Origin: Palsa-504 sp963753225
GTDB lineage: Bacteria; Actinomycetota; Actinomycetes; Streptosporangiales; Streptosporangiaceae
DNA length: 64,000 bases
NCBI GenBank assembly: GCA_963753225.1
Contig: CAVWBQ010000015.1
Location: forward strand, 186,001 to 250,000
Direction of reading: 5' to 3'
Within the stretch, counting starts at the first letter, position 1, and each line of letters begins with the position of its first letter. This document shows positions 43,017 through 52,990 of the stretch, piece by piece. Under the pieces are notes generated by a model. That model saw only the letters and a program-made list of their open reading frames with translations. It had not been told where the DNA came from and searched no databases. The translations under genes were made by a program, and so were the position numbers.

Positions 43017-44278
43017 GGGTTCCAGCCGGGGGCGGGGAAGGACGCCAGCAGGTCGCGGACCTCGTCCGCGATGCGGTCGAGGGTCGCCTCGTCGTCCTTG
43101 GTGGCGGCGGTGACGGCCTCGTCCATCCAGGCGGCTAGCGGGGCCATGTGCTCCTCGCGCAGGCCGCGGGTGGTGATCGCGGGCGTGCCGATCCGCAGGC
43201 CGGAGGGGTCGAACGGCTTGCGCTGGTCGAACGGCACCGTGTTGTAGTTCGTCTCGATGCCCGCCCGGTCCAGCGCCTTGGCGGCCGGCTTGCCGCCGAT
43301 GCCCTTCGGGGTGAGGTCCATCAGGATCAGGTGGTTGTCCGTGCCGCCGGAGACCAGGTCGTAGCCGCGGGCCAGCAGCGCGTCGGCCAGGGCCCCGGCG
43401 TTCTTGACCACCTGGCTGGCGTAGTCGCGGAATTCCGGCTGCGCGGCCTCCCGCAAGGCCACGGCGATCGCTGCGGTGGTGTGGTTGTGCGGGCCGCCCT
43501 GCAGGCCGGGGAACACGGCCCGGTCCACGTCCTTGGCGTGCTCGGCATTGGACATGATCATGGCGCCGCGCGGGCCGCGCAGCGTCTTGTGCGTGGTCGT
43601 GGTGATCACGTCGGCGTGCCCCACCGGGGACGGGTGGGCGCCCCCCGCGATCAGCCCGGCGATGTGCGCGATGTCGGCCACCAGGAGCGCGCCGGCCTCC
43701 GCGGCGATGGCGGCGAAGGCCGGGAAGTCGATCGTCCGCGGTATCGCCGTGCCGCCGCAGAAGATGATCTTGGGCCGCTCCTTGAGGGCCAGGTCCCGCA
43801 CCTCGTCCATGTCGACCCGGCCGGTGTCGTGGCGCACCCCGTACTGGACCGGCCTGAACCACTTGCCGGTCGCGGAGACCGACCAGCCGTGGGTGAGGTG
43901 CCCGCCCATCGGCAGCGCCATGCCCATCACCGTGTCGCCCGGCTGGGCGAAGGCCAGGTAGACCGCGAGGTTCGCGGGCGAGCCTGAATACGGCTGGACG
44001 TTGGCGTGGTCCACGCCGAACAGCGCCTTGGCCCGGTCCCTGGCGATCGTCTCCACCTGGTCGATGAACTGCTGGCCCTCGTAGTAGCGGCGGCCGGGGT
44101 AGCCCTCGGAGTACTTGTTGGTCAGCACGCTGCCCGACGCCTCGAGCACGGCCACCGACACGTAGTTCTCCGACGGGATCAGCCGGGCCTTCTCGTACTG
44201 CCTGCGCGCCTCGTCGGTGACGAGCCTGGCGATCTCCGGGTCGGCACCCTCGACGGCCGGGATGGGCGGGATGTGCAT
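43013..44278 (-). CDS. glyA: Serine hydroxymethyltransferase
   Basis: The 421-residue PLP enzyme interconverts serine and glycine with tetrahydrofolate. It has LIPSENYVSVAVLEASGS, NKYSEGYPGRRYYEG, VQPYSGSPANLAVY, GLIAGGAHPSPVGHADVITTTTHKTLRGPRG (PLP Lys in THKT) and NHLILMDL. LIPSENYVS replaces the usual LIASENFVS, so this may be a second, diverged SHMT of the organism. The ATG at 44278 has AGGAGG upstream. The stop overlaps the exporter stop in a shared CTAG. Confidence 0.94.
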   Translation of the reverse strand: MHIPPIPAVEGADPEIARLVTDEARRQYEKARLIPSENYVSVAVLEASGSVLTNKYSEGYPGRRYYEGQQFIDQVETIARDRAKALFGVDHANVQPYSGSPANLAVYLAFAQPGDTVMGMALPMGGHLTHGWSVSATGKWFRPVQYGVRHDTGRVDMDEVRDLALKERPKIIFCGGTAIPRTIDFPAFAAIAAEAGALLVADIAHIAGLIAGGAHPSPVGHADVITTTTHKTLRGPRGAMIMSNAEHAKDVDRAVFPGLQGGPHNHTTAAIAVALREAAQPEFRDYASQVVKNAGALADALLARGYDLVSGGTDNHLILMDLTPKGIGGKPAAKALDRAGIETNYNTVPFDQRKPFDPSGLRIGTPAITTRGLREEHMAPLAAWMDEAVTAATKDDEATLDRIADEVRDLLASFPAPGWNP

Positions 44279-44365
44279 GACAGACCTCCTCGCAGATGAG
44301 GCTACACCCGGGCGCGGGCAGGTCACGGGGGCGCGCCAGCGAGCGTTCCGGTACCTTACCGGGAC

Positions 44366-45304
44366 ATGGCCACCAGAATCATTCTCGACTGCGATCCAGG
44401 GATCGATGACGCGCTGGCGATCGCGTTCGCGCACGGGCATCCCGGTATCGAACTGATCGGCATCACCACGGTGGCGGGCAACGTCGGGCTGGACAAGACC
44501 ACGGCGAACGCGCTGGCGGTGTGCGAGTTCACCGGCGCCGCCGGGACACCGGTGACGGCCGGCTGCGCCGGGCCGCTGCTGCGCCCCGCGCTGGACGCGC
44601 GACAGGTGCACGGGGACTCGGGGCTGGGCGGGGCGGTCCTGCCGCCGGCCACGGCCAGCCCGGCGCCCGGGCACGCCATCGACTACATCGTCGACACCGT
44701 ACGCGCCGCGCCTGGCGAGATCACGCTGGTCGCGACCGGCCCGCTGACCAACATCGCGCTGGCCGTGAAGCGGGAGCCCCGGCTGGCGGACTGGGTGCGC
44801 GGCTTCGTGATCATGGGTGGCTCGGCGGGCCGGGGCAACGTCACGCCCGCCGCCGAGTACAACATCTGGGCCGATCCCGAGGCCGCCGCGGCGGTGTTCA
44901 GGGCCGGCTGGACCGTCACCATGCTCGGGCTCGACGTGACCATGCGGACCGGGGCGACCGAGGCGGTGCTGCGGCGGATGCGCGAGCTCGGGCGGCTCGG
45001 CACCGGGCTGCTCCTGCCCGCCCTGGAACAGTACCGGTCGGTCAGCGAGCCCGGCGGCCCGCCCGTGCACGACGTCTGCGCGGTGGCGTGGGTCGCGGAG
45101 CCCGACCTGTTCGGCCTGGTCCCGGCGCGGGTTCAGGTGGAGGTGGCCGGGCAGTTCACGGCGGGCATGACGGCGACCGACTTCGATTTCCCCGGCGAGG
45201 TGGGCAGCGGCAACGCGCTAGTCGCGATGAGCATCGACGTGGACAGGTTCTGGGACGTCACGCTGGGCATCTACGCGCGGGTGGCCGGGGCCATGGGCCG
45301 CTGA
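44366..45304 (+). CDS. Inosine/uridine-preferring nucleoside hydrolase family protein
   Basis: The 312-residue enzyme has the signature IILDCDPGIDDALAIAFA at residues 5-22, with the calcium-binding aspartates. VTLVATGPLTNIALA-like (ITLVATGPLTNIALAV), FVIMGGSAGRGNVTPAAEYNIWADPEAAAAVF and the C-terminal HDVCAVAW also fit. It hydrolyses ribonucleosides to base and ribose for salvage. Substrate preference is not readable. Divergent from glyA, with 87 bases between them. Confidence 0.93.
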   Translation: MATRIILDCDPGIDDALAIAFAHGHPGIELIGITTVAGNVGLDKTTANALAVCEFTGAAGTPVTAGCAGPLLRPALDARQVHGDSGLGGAVLPPATASPAPGHAIDYIVDTVRAAPGEITLVATGPLTNIALAVKREPRLADWVRGFVIMGGSAGRGNVTPAAEYNIWADPEAAAAVFRAGWTVTMLGLDVTMRTGATEAVLRRMRELGRLGTGLLLPALEQYRSVSEPGGPPVHDVCAVAWVAEPDLFGLVPARVQVEVAGQFTAGMTATDFDFPGEVGSGNALVAMSIDVDRFWDVTLGIYARVAGAMGR

Positions 45305-45327
45305 GCGGCTGGGTCCTGGCCGCCCGG

Positions 45328-46308
45328 TTAGGCCCCGGCGGCGAGATCCAGGCCGAGCTCGAGTTCCTCATACCGGCGCACCGTCTGCTCACCGGCCTCG
45401 ACCAGGTCGGCGTAGCTCCACCGCCCCCGGTCGCCCTCCGGGCTGGTCAGCGAGACCATGCCGGACCGGCACCACACGCTCAGGCCGCGGCAGACCGACA
45501 GCACCGACATGTCCGAGGCCGGCTGGTCGGCCCTTACCAGCCGGCCTCCGAATCCCCGCTCGTCGAGCATCGCCTCGAGTTCCCTGGCCGCCTGGCGGGC
45601 GCTGAGGCGCTCGCTGGCCCGGGTGGTGGCGGTGACGTCGGCCGACAGCGTATACGCGTGCAGCCCGGTGACGTCCACCAGCCGGGCGTGGGCCAGCGGC
45701 GCGGGCACCGCGAACCATACGGCCTTGCCGCGGAGGCCCCAGCCGCCAAGCCTGGCCCGGGTGGGGTGGTGCCCCCACAGGCCGCGGGACAGTTCGTGCA
45801 CGATCTGGAGGCCGCGGCCTGCGACGGCCTGGGCAGGCACCCGGACCCCGGACGGCGGCGAGCCGTGCCGCCAGCCGCGGGAGCCGTCGAAGACCTTGCA
45901 GACGAGCTCGCGGCGGGTACCGAGGCCGCGCAGGTAGAGCCAGAGTTCGGGGCAGCCGGGCGGGGCGGCGTCGACGGCCGCCTGGTCCTGCGGGGCCTGC
46001 GGGGTGTGCGGGGCCAGGCCGGCGGATGGCATCGGTTCGCCTCCCATGTCCGGGGCGACGGACACGAACCGATCCCCCCCTCCGCCGGTCCTGGCCACCG
46101 CGCGCGCGTGCAGTGTGTTGGCCGCGAGTTCGCTGGCCATCAGGATGCAATCGTCGAGGAGATCCGGCTCGAGCCCGACCTCCGAGACCGCCTCCCTGAA
46201 CACCTGCCGCGCAACTGCGGCACATGTCGCATCGGCTGGCAGCGGCCACGCGTGACAGGAGCCCGCGTGCACGCCGCGCAAACCATTGACGCCCTGCTGC
46301 CTCATCCC
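45328..46308 (-). CDS. HATPase-domain protein (RsbW/anti-sigma-like kinase)
   Basis: The 326-residue protein has a GHKL ATPase domain of the RsbW type: residues about 40-70 LLDDCILMASELAANTLHARA (N-box), a long variable middle, then VAGRGLQIVHELSRGLWGHHP (G1-like box), with LRGKAVWFAVP at its end. A C-terminal extension of about 115 residues is of unknown fold. Many actinobacterial proteins like this act as anti-sigma factors or serine kinases. No sigma or antagonist gene is adjacent. The ATG at 46308 has GGAGG upstream, while an ATG 24 bases earlier has none. Confidence 0.75.
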   Translation of the reverse strand, partial: GMRQQGVNGLRGVHAGSCHAWPLPADATCAAVARQVFREAVSEVGLEPDLLDDCILMASELAANTLHARAVARTGGGGDRFVSVAPDMGGEPMPSAGLAPHTPQAPQDQAAVDAAPPGCPELWLYLRGLGTRRELVCKVFDGSRGWRHGSPPSGVRVPAQAVAGRGLQIVHELSRGLWGHHPTRARLGGWGLRGKAVWFAVPAPLAHARLVDVTGLHAYTLSADVTATTRASERLSARQAARELEAMLDERGFGGRLVRADQPASDMSVLSVCRGLSVWCRSGMVSLTSPEGDRGRWSYADLVEAGEQTVRRYEELELGLDLAAGA

Positions 46309-46396
46309 TGGTGCCTCCGGCCCACCCGACATAAGGCCGTCGGCAGGAGGGGTGCCGGCAGCAATTCCGTAATCAACATACGCGAATTTCGACTCT

Positions 46397-46417
46397 TAAT
46401 CTGTGAAACACAGATTA
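46397..46417. promoter_or_regulatory. 21-bp perfect palindrome upstream of the HATPase gene
   Basis: TAATCTGTG-AAA-CACAGATTA has nine-base perfect arms. It lies 89 bases upstream of the HATPase start. The arms and spacing suit a dimeric helix-turn-helix repressor; the regulator is unknown. Confidence 0.5.
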
Positions 46418-46766
46418 CGACTCACCGGGCCCGCTTCGCAATATCGATGGCATCATTATTTTCGTCACAGCTCTACTCGGACGTATCACACTGGACGGGG
46501 GAATGCATTCTCGGACATTTGGGCTAAATGCCCTCGAAACCATGCATGTACCCTGTTAACATCGATGCCGAACGAGCACGCGTGTTAACCGTGAGGTCCA
46601 TGCTTTTCATGCGCTCTTTGTTGAGCGGAGATCTGGATGGTTTGTCGCTATATAAGGCTCTTTAGCCGTTCTTAGCTGGCCAACAATTCGGCCCGCCGTG
46701 TACAGTCTCGGGTGGCGAGGGAAACCAGACGGTTACCCGCCGGCCTGGAGACAGGGCCGTCATCGC

Positions 46767-46804
46767 AAAGGCCCCCCAGTGGCTGCATCCACCGGGGGGC
46801 CTTT
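46767..46804 (-). terminator. Strong intrinsic terminator after the DUF397/XRE operon
   Basis: AAAGGCCCCCC and GGGGGGCCTTT form an 11-base stem with further pairing in the loop, 12 bases after the DUF397 stop. The A/T ends make it usable in both directions. Confidence 0.8.
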
Positions 46805-46815
46805 ACCGTCGTTTG

Positions 46816-47019
46816 CTACGGCAAGTCGTAGCGGCCGTCCTTCACGTCGGCCAGGAACGCGGCGAAAGCGTCCCTGTCGACGACGTGCGCGCCGCCCTCG
46901 GGCCGCTTGCTGTCCCGGACGGCGGTCACGCCGTCCAGGTTGGCTGCGATCTCGACACAGCCCCCGTTGTGGGCACTGCGGCGGGCCTTCCGCCAGATCG
47001 CCTGAGACAGGTCGGTCAT
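46816..47019 (-). CDS. DUF397 domain protein
   Basis: The 67-residue protein is a typical DUF397 member: WRKARRSAHNGGCVEIAANLDGVTAVRDSKRPEG, then FAAFLADVKDGRYDLP. Such genes nearly always follow a DUF5753/XRE regulator, as here with a two-base gap. They are thought to modulate that regulator. Molecular function is not established. A strong terminator follows. Confidence 0.93.
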   Translation of the reverse strand: MTDLSQAIWRKARRSAHNGGCVEIAANLDGVTAVRDSKRPEGGAHVVDRDAFAAFLADVKDGRYDLP

Positions 47020-47021
47020 CC

Positions 47022-47873
47022 CTACTCCATTCGCTTCGCGAGACGTTCGAGGTATCCCGTGGTGTCCGCGGGTTCAAGCGCGGCATCGCAGGCACGCTCG
47101 AACGATTCGATGTATCCCTGGACTGCCTCCGGCTTGCTCACCTCCTCCACGGAATAGTCGGTCTCCACGAAGACCAGGCTGGGCTCGTCGTCGCGGAAGC
47201 CGAAGATGTTGACCATGGACACGATGCCGATCGGCGGGCCGTCCTCGAACCGCTGGACGTGCAGCTGCACGTTGCGGTGCTTGCTCAGCTCGACCAGGTG
47301 CTCGACCTGCTCCCTGCGGTCCTCCCGCATGCCCCAGCGGTAGAGCAGGGAGGCCTCGGTGATCACGGCGCTGAACATAGGCGCGGAGCCGTCGGCGCGA
47401 TCGAGAACTTCCTGCCTGCGCTTACGCGATTCGAGCGCACGGCGGCGGTACGCGGGAGGCCGCGGGCAGGCCCGCATCAGCGCCTCGGTGTAGGCGGGAA
47501 TCTGCAAGAGCCCGGGCAGGACCAGCGGCATGAAGACGCGAATCGTCGTGGCGTCGTTCTCGTAACCGGGGAATTCGCTGTCGAAGATCTCCGGGTACTC
47601 ACGCCACCAGGGCCTGGCCCTGGACCGGATGGCCAGATCCTCGATCTCGTCCTTCTCGTCGCCGTCGATGCCGTAGATGCGGACAAGGTCCCTGATGTCG
47701 CTCATCTCGGGGCGTTTCCACTGGTTCGCCTCGAACCGGCCGACCTTGCCCCGGCCCCAGTTCAGGATGTCGCAGGCATGGTTGGCGGTATACCCGGTCC
47801 TGAGCCGCGCCGCGGTGAGCTGGCGGGCGAGCCGGCGCTTGGCGATAGTGGCACCGTAAGAGTCATCGCTCAT
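47022..47873 (-). CDS. XRE-family regulator with DUF5753 domain
   Basis: The 283-residue protein has an N-terminal helix-turn-helix (residues about 10-70: RRLARQLTAARLRTGYTANHACDILNWGRGKVGRFEANQW). The DUF5753 domain follows (FMPLVLPGLLQIPAYTEALMRA, RRQEVLDRADGSAPMFSAVITEASL, NVQLHVQRFEDGPP, VFVETD). These act as pleiotropic regulators of development or secondary metabolism in actinobacteria. Co-transcribed with the DUF397 gene. A 15-base palindrome lies just upstream, a likely autoregulatory site. Confidence 0.92.
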   Translation of the reverse strand: MSDDSYGATIAKRRLARQLTAARLRTGYTANHACDILNWGRGKVGRFEANQWKRPEMSDIRDLVRIYGIDGDEKDEIEDLAIRSRARPWWREYPEIFDSEFPGYENDATTIRVFMPLVLPGLLQIPAYTEALMRACPRPPAYRRRALESRKRRQEVLDRADGSAPMFSAVITEASLLYRWGMREDRREQVEHLVELSKHRNVQLHVQRFEDGPPIGIVSMVNIFGFRDDEPSLVFVETDYSVEEVSKPEAVQGYIESFERACDAALEPADTTGYLERLAKRME

Positions 47874-47889
47874 CGCGGCGTCCCTCCTT

Positions 47890-47904
47890 GACAGGAGCCC
47901 TGTC
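47890..47904. promoter_or_regulatory. 15-bp inverted repeat in the XRE regulator leader
   Basis: GACAGG-AGC-CCTGTC lies 17-31 bases upstream of the XRE start, beside its AAGGAGGG ribosome site. Autoregulation is inferred. Confidence 0.45.
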
Positions 47905-47939
47905 GTGCCTTACACGGTACCCAAGTTGTGATTCGCAAA

Positions 47940-48236
47940 TCAAGGTGCTGCGGATATCCCGGATTGCGGGCCGCCCGCAGCGTCATCGAACTCGCCGTTG
48001 CGCGCGCCGTCAAGGAAACACTCCCACTCATGCTGGTCGAACACGAGCACCCGCTGCTCCGGGTCACCCGCCACGCGCATCAGCACCCACTCCCCCGCGG
48101 GGGAGTGGGCCGCGACGGGCGGATCGCCGGCCTGGACAAAGGCGACCTCGATGGCGCCGTCGCCACGGCCAGAGCGGTGCCAGACCTGCGCGGCGAGGTC
48201 GATGCCGAGGGCGGAAACGGTGGGCTTGGCCGTCAC
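47940..48236 (-). CDS. Small DUF397-like protein coupled to the DUF574 methyltransferase
   Basis: The 98-residue protein reads VWHRSGRGDGAIEVAFVQAG, then GEWVLMRVAGDPEQRVLVFDQHEWECFLDGARNGEFDD. This resembles DUF397-type proteins found after XRE regulators or methyltransferases in actinobacteria. The GTG at 48236 overlaps the methyltransferase stop as GTGA. The stop lies 66 bases before the XRE gene, so the four genes could form one transcript. Confidence 0.75.
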   Translation of the reverse strand: MTAKPTVSALGIDLAAQVWHRSGRGDGAIEVAFVQAGDPPVAAHSPAGEWVLMRVAGDPEQRVLVFDQHEWECFLDGARNGEFDDAAGGPQSGISAAP

Positions 48237-49057
48237 GGCTTCCTGGCGACGCCGCAGTAGAGCCAGCGGGAGCCGTCGCTGTCCGCCATCGTGACGTCCT
48301 CGGCTCCCCACAAGCCGGTGAAGGTGACGCCGGGCTCGGCGCCCTCGTAGGGCGGGACCAGTTCCAGGCCCTCGAAGAACCGCTCGACCTTCGCCTTGGA
48401 GCGGAAGTACATGTGCTCGGTGGCGGTGTCGAACACGGCGCGGAAGCCCTCGGCCGCGGCCGGCGGCTTGTAGTCGTCGGTGAGATGCGATAGCGACAGG
48501 TAGCTTCCCTGGGCAAGCGCGGCCACGTAACGCGACACCAGCGCCCACGGGTCTGAGGTGTCGCAGACGAACATCATCACGCCGGTCATCAGCAAGCCCA
48601 CCGGCTCGCCGAAGTCGATGAGCTTGCGCAGCGCCGGGTGGTCCAGGATCGCGTCGGGCTCGCGCAGGTCGGCGCAGATGACGCTGGTCGTTCCGCCGCT
48701 CTCGAGGAGCGCGCGGCTGTGCAGTTCCACCATGGGGTCGTTGTCGACGTACACCACGTGAGCCGCGGGGACGACCTTCTGGACCACCTCGTGCGTGTTC
48801 CCGACCGTCGGCAACCCGGAACCGATATCGACGAACTGCCGCACGCCGTTCTGCGCGAGCCACTTGGCCGCACGCTGGTGGAAGCCGCGGCAGGCCCACC
48901 CGGCGTCCCTGATCTCCGGCGCGGCCTTCAGGATCTGCTCGGCGGCGAATCGGTCAACCTGGAAATAGTTATTGCCCTGCAGCATGTAGTCGTAGATCCG
49001 GGCGGGGGTGGGCCTGCCCGTGTCGACGCCAGCCGGAATCTGGGGAGCCTCGTTCAT
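48233..49057 (-). CDS. SAM-dependent methyltransferase, DUF574 family
   Basis: The 274-residue protein belongs to the actinobacterial DUF574/SAM-methyltransferase family. It has the signature TGRPTPARIYDYMLQGNNYFQVDR near the start, VRQFVDIGSGLPTVGNTHEV (SAM site) and VVYVDNDPMVELHSRALL. Targets are unknown. Members are often encoded beside XRE/DUF397 regulators, as here. The ATG at 49057 is preferred over a GTG two codons earlier because GGAAGG is well spaced to it. Confidence 0.9.
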   Translation of the reverse strand: MNEAPQIPAGVDTGRPTPARIYDYMLQGNNYFQVDRFAAEQILKAAPEIRDAGWACRGFHQRAAKWLAQNGVRQFVDIGSGLPTVGNTHEVVQKVVPAAHVVYVDNDPMVELHSRALLESGGTTSVICADLREPDAILDHPALRKLIDFGEPVGLLMTGVMMFVCDTSDPWALVSRYVAALAQGSYLSLSHLTDDYKPPAAAEGFRAVFDTATEHMYFRSKAKVERFFEGLELVPPYEGAEPGVTFTGLWGAEDVTMADSDGSRWLYCGVARKP

Positions 49058-49273
49058 AGCCACCTTCCGCGAGAGCAGTTAATTCAACAGTCTGGCACGG
49101 CTCGTGCGAATCACGAACACCGACATCGAGTTTTCCGTATTCGCGCAGATAAGGACGGATCGGCGGGATGGGCGACCTGGCAGGGCCGGGCGGGGCCGGA
49201 GCCGGCTGCTCATAATCAGGGAAAATGTGCCCGGTGTTTCGCATTCAACGGGAAGACAGCGCTCAGCCTGAAC

Positions 49274-52200
49274 TCAGGACCCTTCGGTGCCGCGGGACTC
49301 GAGGTCGCCCTCCATGTCCAGGTAGACCTGGCGGAGCTGGTCGAGGGTCTTGGCGTCGGGGGCCTCCCACAGCCCGCGGGAGGCCGCCTCGAGCAGGCGC
49401 TCGGTGATCCCGCGCAGCGCCCAGGGGTTGGACTGCCGCATGAACGAGCGGGTTTCGGAGTCGAAGACGTAGGAGGCGGCCAGTTGCTCGTACATCCAGT
49501 CCGGGACCACGCCGGCGGTGGCGTCGTAGCCGAACAGGTAGTCCACGGTCGCGGCGAGCTCGAACGCCCCCTTGTAGCCGTGACGGCGCATCGCCGCTAT
49601 CCAGCGCGGGTTCACCACCCGGGAGCGGAACACGCGCCGGGTCTCCTCCGCCAGCGTGCGGGTCTTCGGCGCGTCGGGCACGGCCGAGTCGCCGATGTAG
49701 GCGGCGGGGTTGCGCCCGGTCAGCGACCGGACCATGGCGACCATGCCGCCGTGGTACTGGAAATAGTCGTCGGAGTCGGCGATGTCGTGCTCGCGGGTGT
49801 CGATGTTCTTGGCCGCCACCGCGATCCGGCGGAACGCCCCCTCCATGTCCGGCCGGGCGTCCACGCCGTCGAGGCCGCGGCCGTAGGCGTAGCCGCCCCA
49901 CACCGCGTACACCTCGGCCAGGTCGGCGTCGTCGCGCCAGTTCCGCGCGTCGATCAGCGGCAGCAGGCCGGCCCGTAGGCGCCCGGCTTGGACCCGAAGA
50001 TGCGGGTGGTCGCGCGCCGCCAGTCGCCGTGCCTGGCCTGGTCGGCCAGGGCGTGGGCGCGCAGGTAGTTGGACTCTGGTGGCTCGTCCAGCCTGGCCAC
50101 CGCGCCGATGGCGTCGTCCAGCAGCGCGATCACGTGCGGGAACGCGTCCCGGAAGAACCCGGAGATGCGCAGCGTGACGTCGATCCTCGGGCGCCCGAGT
50201 TCGGCCGGCGGGAGGATCTCGAAGCCGGTGACCCGGCGCGAGGCGTCGTCCCAGCGCGGGCGGCAGCCGATGAGCGCGAGCACCTCGGCGATGTCGTCGC
50301 CCTGCGTGCGCATGGCCGAGGTGCCCCACACGGTCAGGCCCACGCAGCGCGGGTACTCCCCCTCGTCCGCGAGATGCCGGGCGATCAGCGAGTCCGCGAG
50401 GGCCAGGCCGGTCTTGAAGGAGGTGCGCGACGGGATGGCCTTCGGATCCACCGAATAGAAGTTGCGCCCGGTCGGCAGCACGTTGACCAGGCCCCGGGTG
50501 GGCGAGCCCGACGGGCAGGCGGGCACGTAGCCGCCGTCGAGCGCGTGCAGCACCGCGTCGATCTCGCCTGCGGTCGCGTTCAGCCGGGGGACGACCTCGG
50601 TACACGCGAACTCCAGCACCCGTTGCACCGCGGGGGCGGGGGCGGGGGCGAGGACGCTGGCGGCCACTTCTGGGGCGAGTGCTGCGGCCCAGTCGGCAGC
50701 GGCCATGGCCTCGATGAGATCGCGAGCGACCCGTTCGTAGTGGTCGGCGTCGGCACGGGCGGCATCCGCGCCTTCGGTGAAGCCGAGGGCGGCGCGCAGG
50801 CCGGGCAGGGCGCCCCAGCGGGCGCTCCACAGCTGGGGCGCGCGCAGGATGACCAGGACCAGGTTGACCAGGGCCTCACCCTCCGGGGCGGCACCCAGGA
50901 TGTGCAGGCCGTCGCGGATCGCGGCGTCCTTGACTTCGCACAGGTAGCCGTCGATGTGCAGCACGAAGTTGTCGAATTCGGCCGAACCGGGCTGCGCGTC
51001 GACGCCCAGGTCGTTGTGCAGGTGGGCGGCCTCGATCAGGGACCAGATCTGCGCCCGGAGCGTGGGCAGCTTGTCCGGGTCGAGCGCGGCCACGGTGGCG
51101 TACTCGTCCAGCAGCTGCTCGAGCTTGGCCATCTCGCCGTAGGTGTCGGCGCGGGCCATCGGCGGCACTAGGTGGTCGACGATCACCGCGTGCCCTCGCC
51201 GCTTGGCCTGGGTCCCCTCCCCCGGGTCGTTGACGATGAACGGGTACACCAGCGGCAGGTCGCCGAGCACCGCGTCCGGCGCGCATTCCGCGGACAGGCC
51301 GAGCCCCTTGCCGGGCAGCCACTCCAGCGTGCCGTGCTTGCCCAGGTGGACGATCGCGTCGGCGCGGAAGTCCTCGGCCAGCCAGCGGTACGCGGCCAGG
51401 TAGTGGTGCGACGGCGCCAGGTCGGGGTCGTGATAGATGGCCACCGGGTTCTCGCCGAACCCGCGCGGCGGCTGGATCATCAGCACCACGTGGCCGAACC
51501 GCAGGCAGGCGAGCACGATGTCGCCGGTGCTCTCATCGGTGTAGAGCTCACCCGGCAGGGCTCCCCACTGTGACTGGATGGAGGAGCCAAGACCGTTCGG
51601 CAGGTCAGAAAAGAAACGGCGGTAAGCGGCGAGCGGGACCCGGGCCGGAGCGGCGCGGAGCTGGTCTTCGGTGAGCCACTCGGTGTCGTGGCCGCCGGCC
51701 GCGATCAGCGCGTGGATCAGCGTGTCGCCGTCCTCGGGGAAGCCGTCGCCGAGGTCGTAGCCGGCCTCGCGCATGGCGCGCAGCAGCGCCACGGCGGAGG
51801 CTGGCGTGTCGAGCCCGACGGCGTTGCCGACCCGGGAGTGCTTGGTGGGATAGGAGGAAAGCATGATGACGACGCGCTTGGCGGCGTTGGGGGTGCGGGC
51901 CAGGCGGGCCTGCCGGACGGCGATGCCGGCCAGCCGGGCGGCGCGCTCGGGGTCGGCGGCGTAGCGCGGGATCCCGTCCTGCCCCTGTTCCTTGAACGAG
52001 AACGGCACGGTGATCAGGCGGCCGTCGAACTCGGGGATCGCGACCTGCATGGCGGCGTCGATCGGGGCCAGCGCGGCGTTCGAGGCCTCCCACTGCTCGC
52101 GCGAGCTGGTCAGGCAGAGGCCCTGCAGCACCGGCACGTCCAGGCCGGCCAGCAGGCCCGCGTCCCAGTCGCTCTCCCCGGTGGCGCCGGCCGTACCGTT

Positions 52201-52884
52201 ACCCGGGGCCGAGCCGCCGGCCGCGAGCACGGTGGTGATCACCACGTCGGCGGGCTCGAGCAGGGCGGCGAGCTCCCGGCCGGCCCCTCCGTAGCCAGCA
52301 GGGCGGAGCGAGGCGCAGAAGACGGGCAGGGGTGTCGCGCCGCGTTCGGCCAGGGCGGCGCACAAGGTGTCGACGAAGGCGGTGTTGCCGGATAGTTCGT
52401 GCGCGCGATAGAAGACGACGGCGACCACCGGGCCATCCGGGGACGGCGGCCAGGGAAGCTGGTGCAGGCCGTAGGCGGGCATGGAGCGCGGCGGGTCGAA
52501 GCCCTCGCCGGTGAGGAAGACGGTGTCGGACAGGAAGCGAGCCAGCTCACGCAGGTTTTCCTGGCCGCCCTCGCGCAGGTAGCCGAGGGCTTCGGTGGCC
52601 ACGCCCGCGGGCACCGTGGACAGCGCCATCAGCTCCGCGTCCGGGGCGGCCTCGCCACCCAGCGCGACCAGCGGCTTTCCCGCCGCTGCGAGCGCGGCCG
52701 CGCCATCGGGCCAGGCTTTCCGGCCGCCGAGCAGCCGCAGCACGACGAGGTCGGCGCGGGCCGCCAGGCCGGGCACCTCGTCCGCGGTGAGCCGGGCCGG
52801 GTTGGCGGTCAGGTAGCCGGCCCCGGACGCGGCGGCGGCGAGGAGTTCGGTGTCGGCGGTGGAAACCAAGGCAATGGTGAGCAC
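49274..52884 (-). pseudogene. cobN: Cobaltochelatase large subunit CobN, interrupted by a -1 frameshift
   Basis: From the GTG at 52884 the frame reads 976 residues of CobN (PVVAVVFYRAHELSGNTAFVDTLC, VGNAVGLDTPASAVALLRAM, YHDPDLAPSHHYLAAYRWL, IVHLGKHGTLEWLPGKGLGLS, DPGEGTQAKRRGHAVIVDHLVPPMARADTYG). It breaks after FGSKPGAYG near 49973, where a run of three G's would need four. The remaining ~230 residues continue in another frame to a stop at 49274. The repaired protein would be about 1,203 residues, normal for CobN. It forms the ATP-dependent late cobaltochelatase with the ChlI/ChlD-type subunit. A sequence error is possible. Confidence 0.9.
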
Positions 52885-52990
52885 TCACCGATACTGCCAT
52901 GCTCGGCGACAGCGAACTCGCGGAGCACTCACAGGCGCTGTACAGGCTGACCCCGGTGATGTCCAAGAACCCGGACCGACGCTTACCGTT

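Larger units (their letters stand above)
46309..46815. other. AT-richer intergenic region with operator-like palindrome and terminator
   Basis: About 500 bases without a convincing gene and with lower GC than the flanks. It contains the palindrome at 46397-46417, two GTTAAC sites (46554-46586 region) and a strong terminator at 46767-46804. Short open frames here lack ribosome sites. Confidence 0.55.

Noticed and set aside
46403..46588. Short plus-strand frame in the intergenic region
   Set aside because: No ribosome site or family resemblance; it overlaps the palindrome and AT-rich control region.
46698..46815. Region before DUF397 as a possible RNA gene
   Set aside because: The strong fold is explained by an intrinsic terminator; no tRNA-like or other known RNA pattern is seen.
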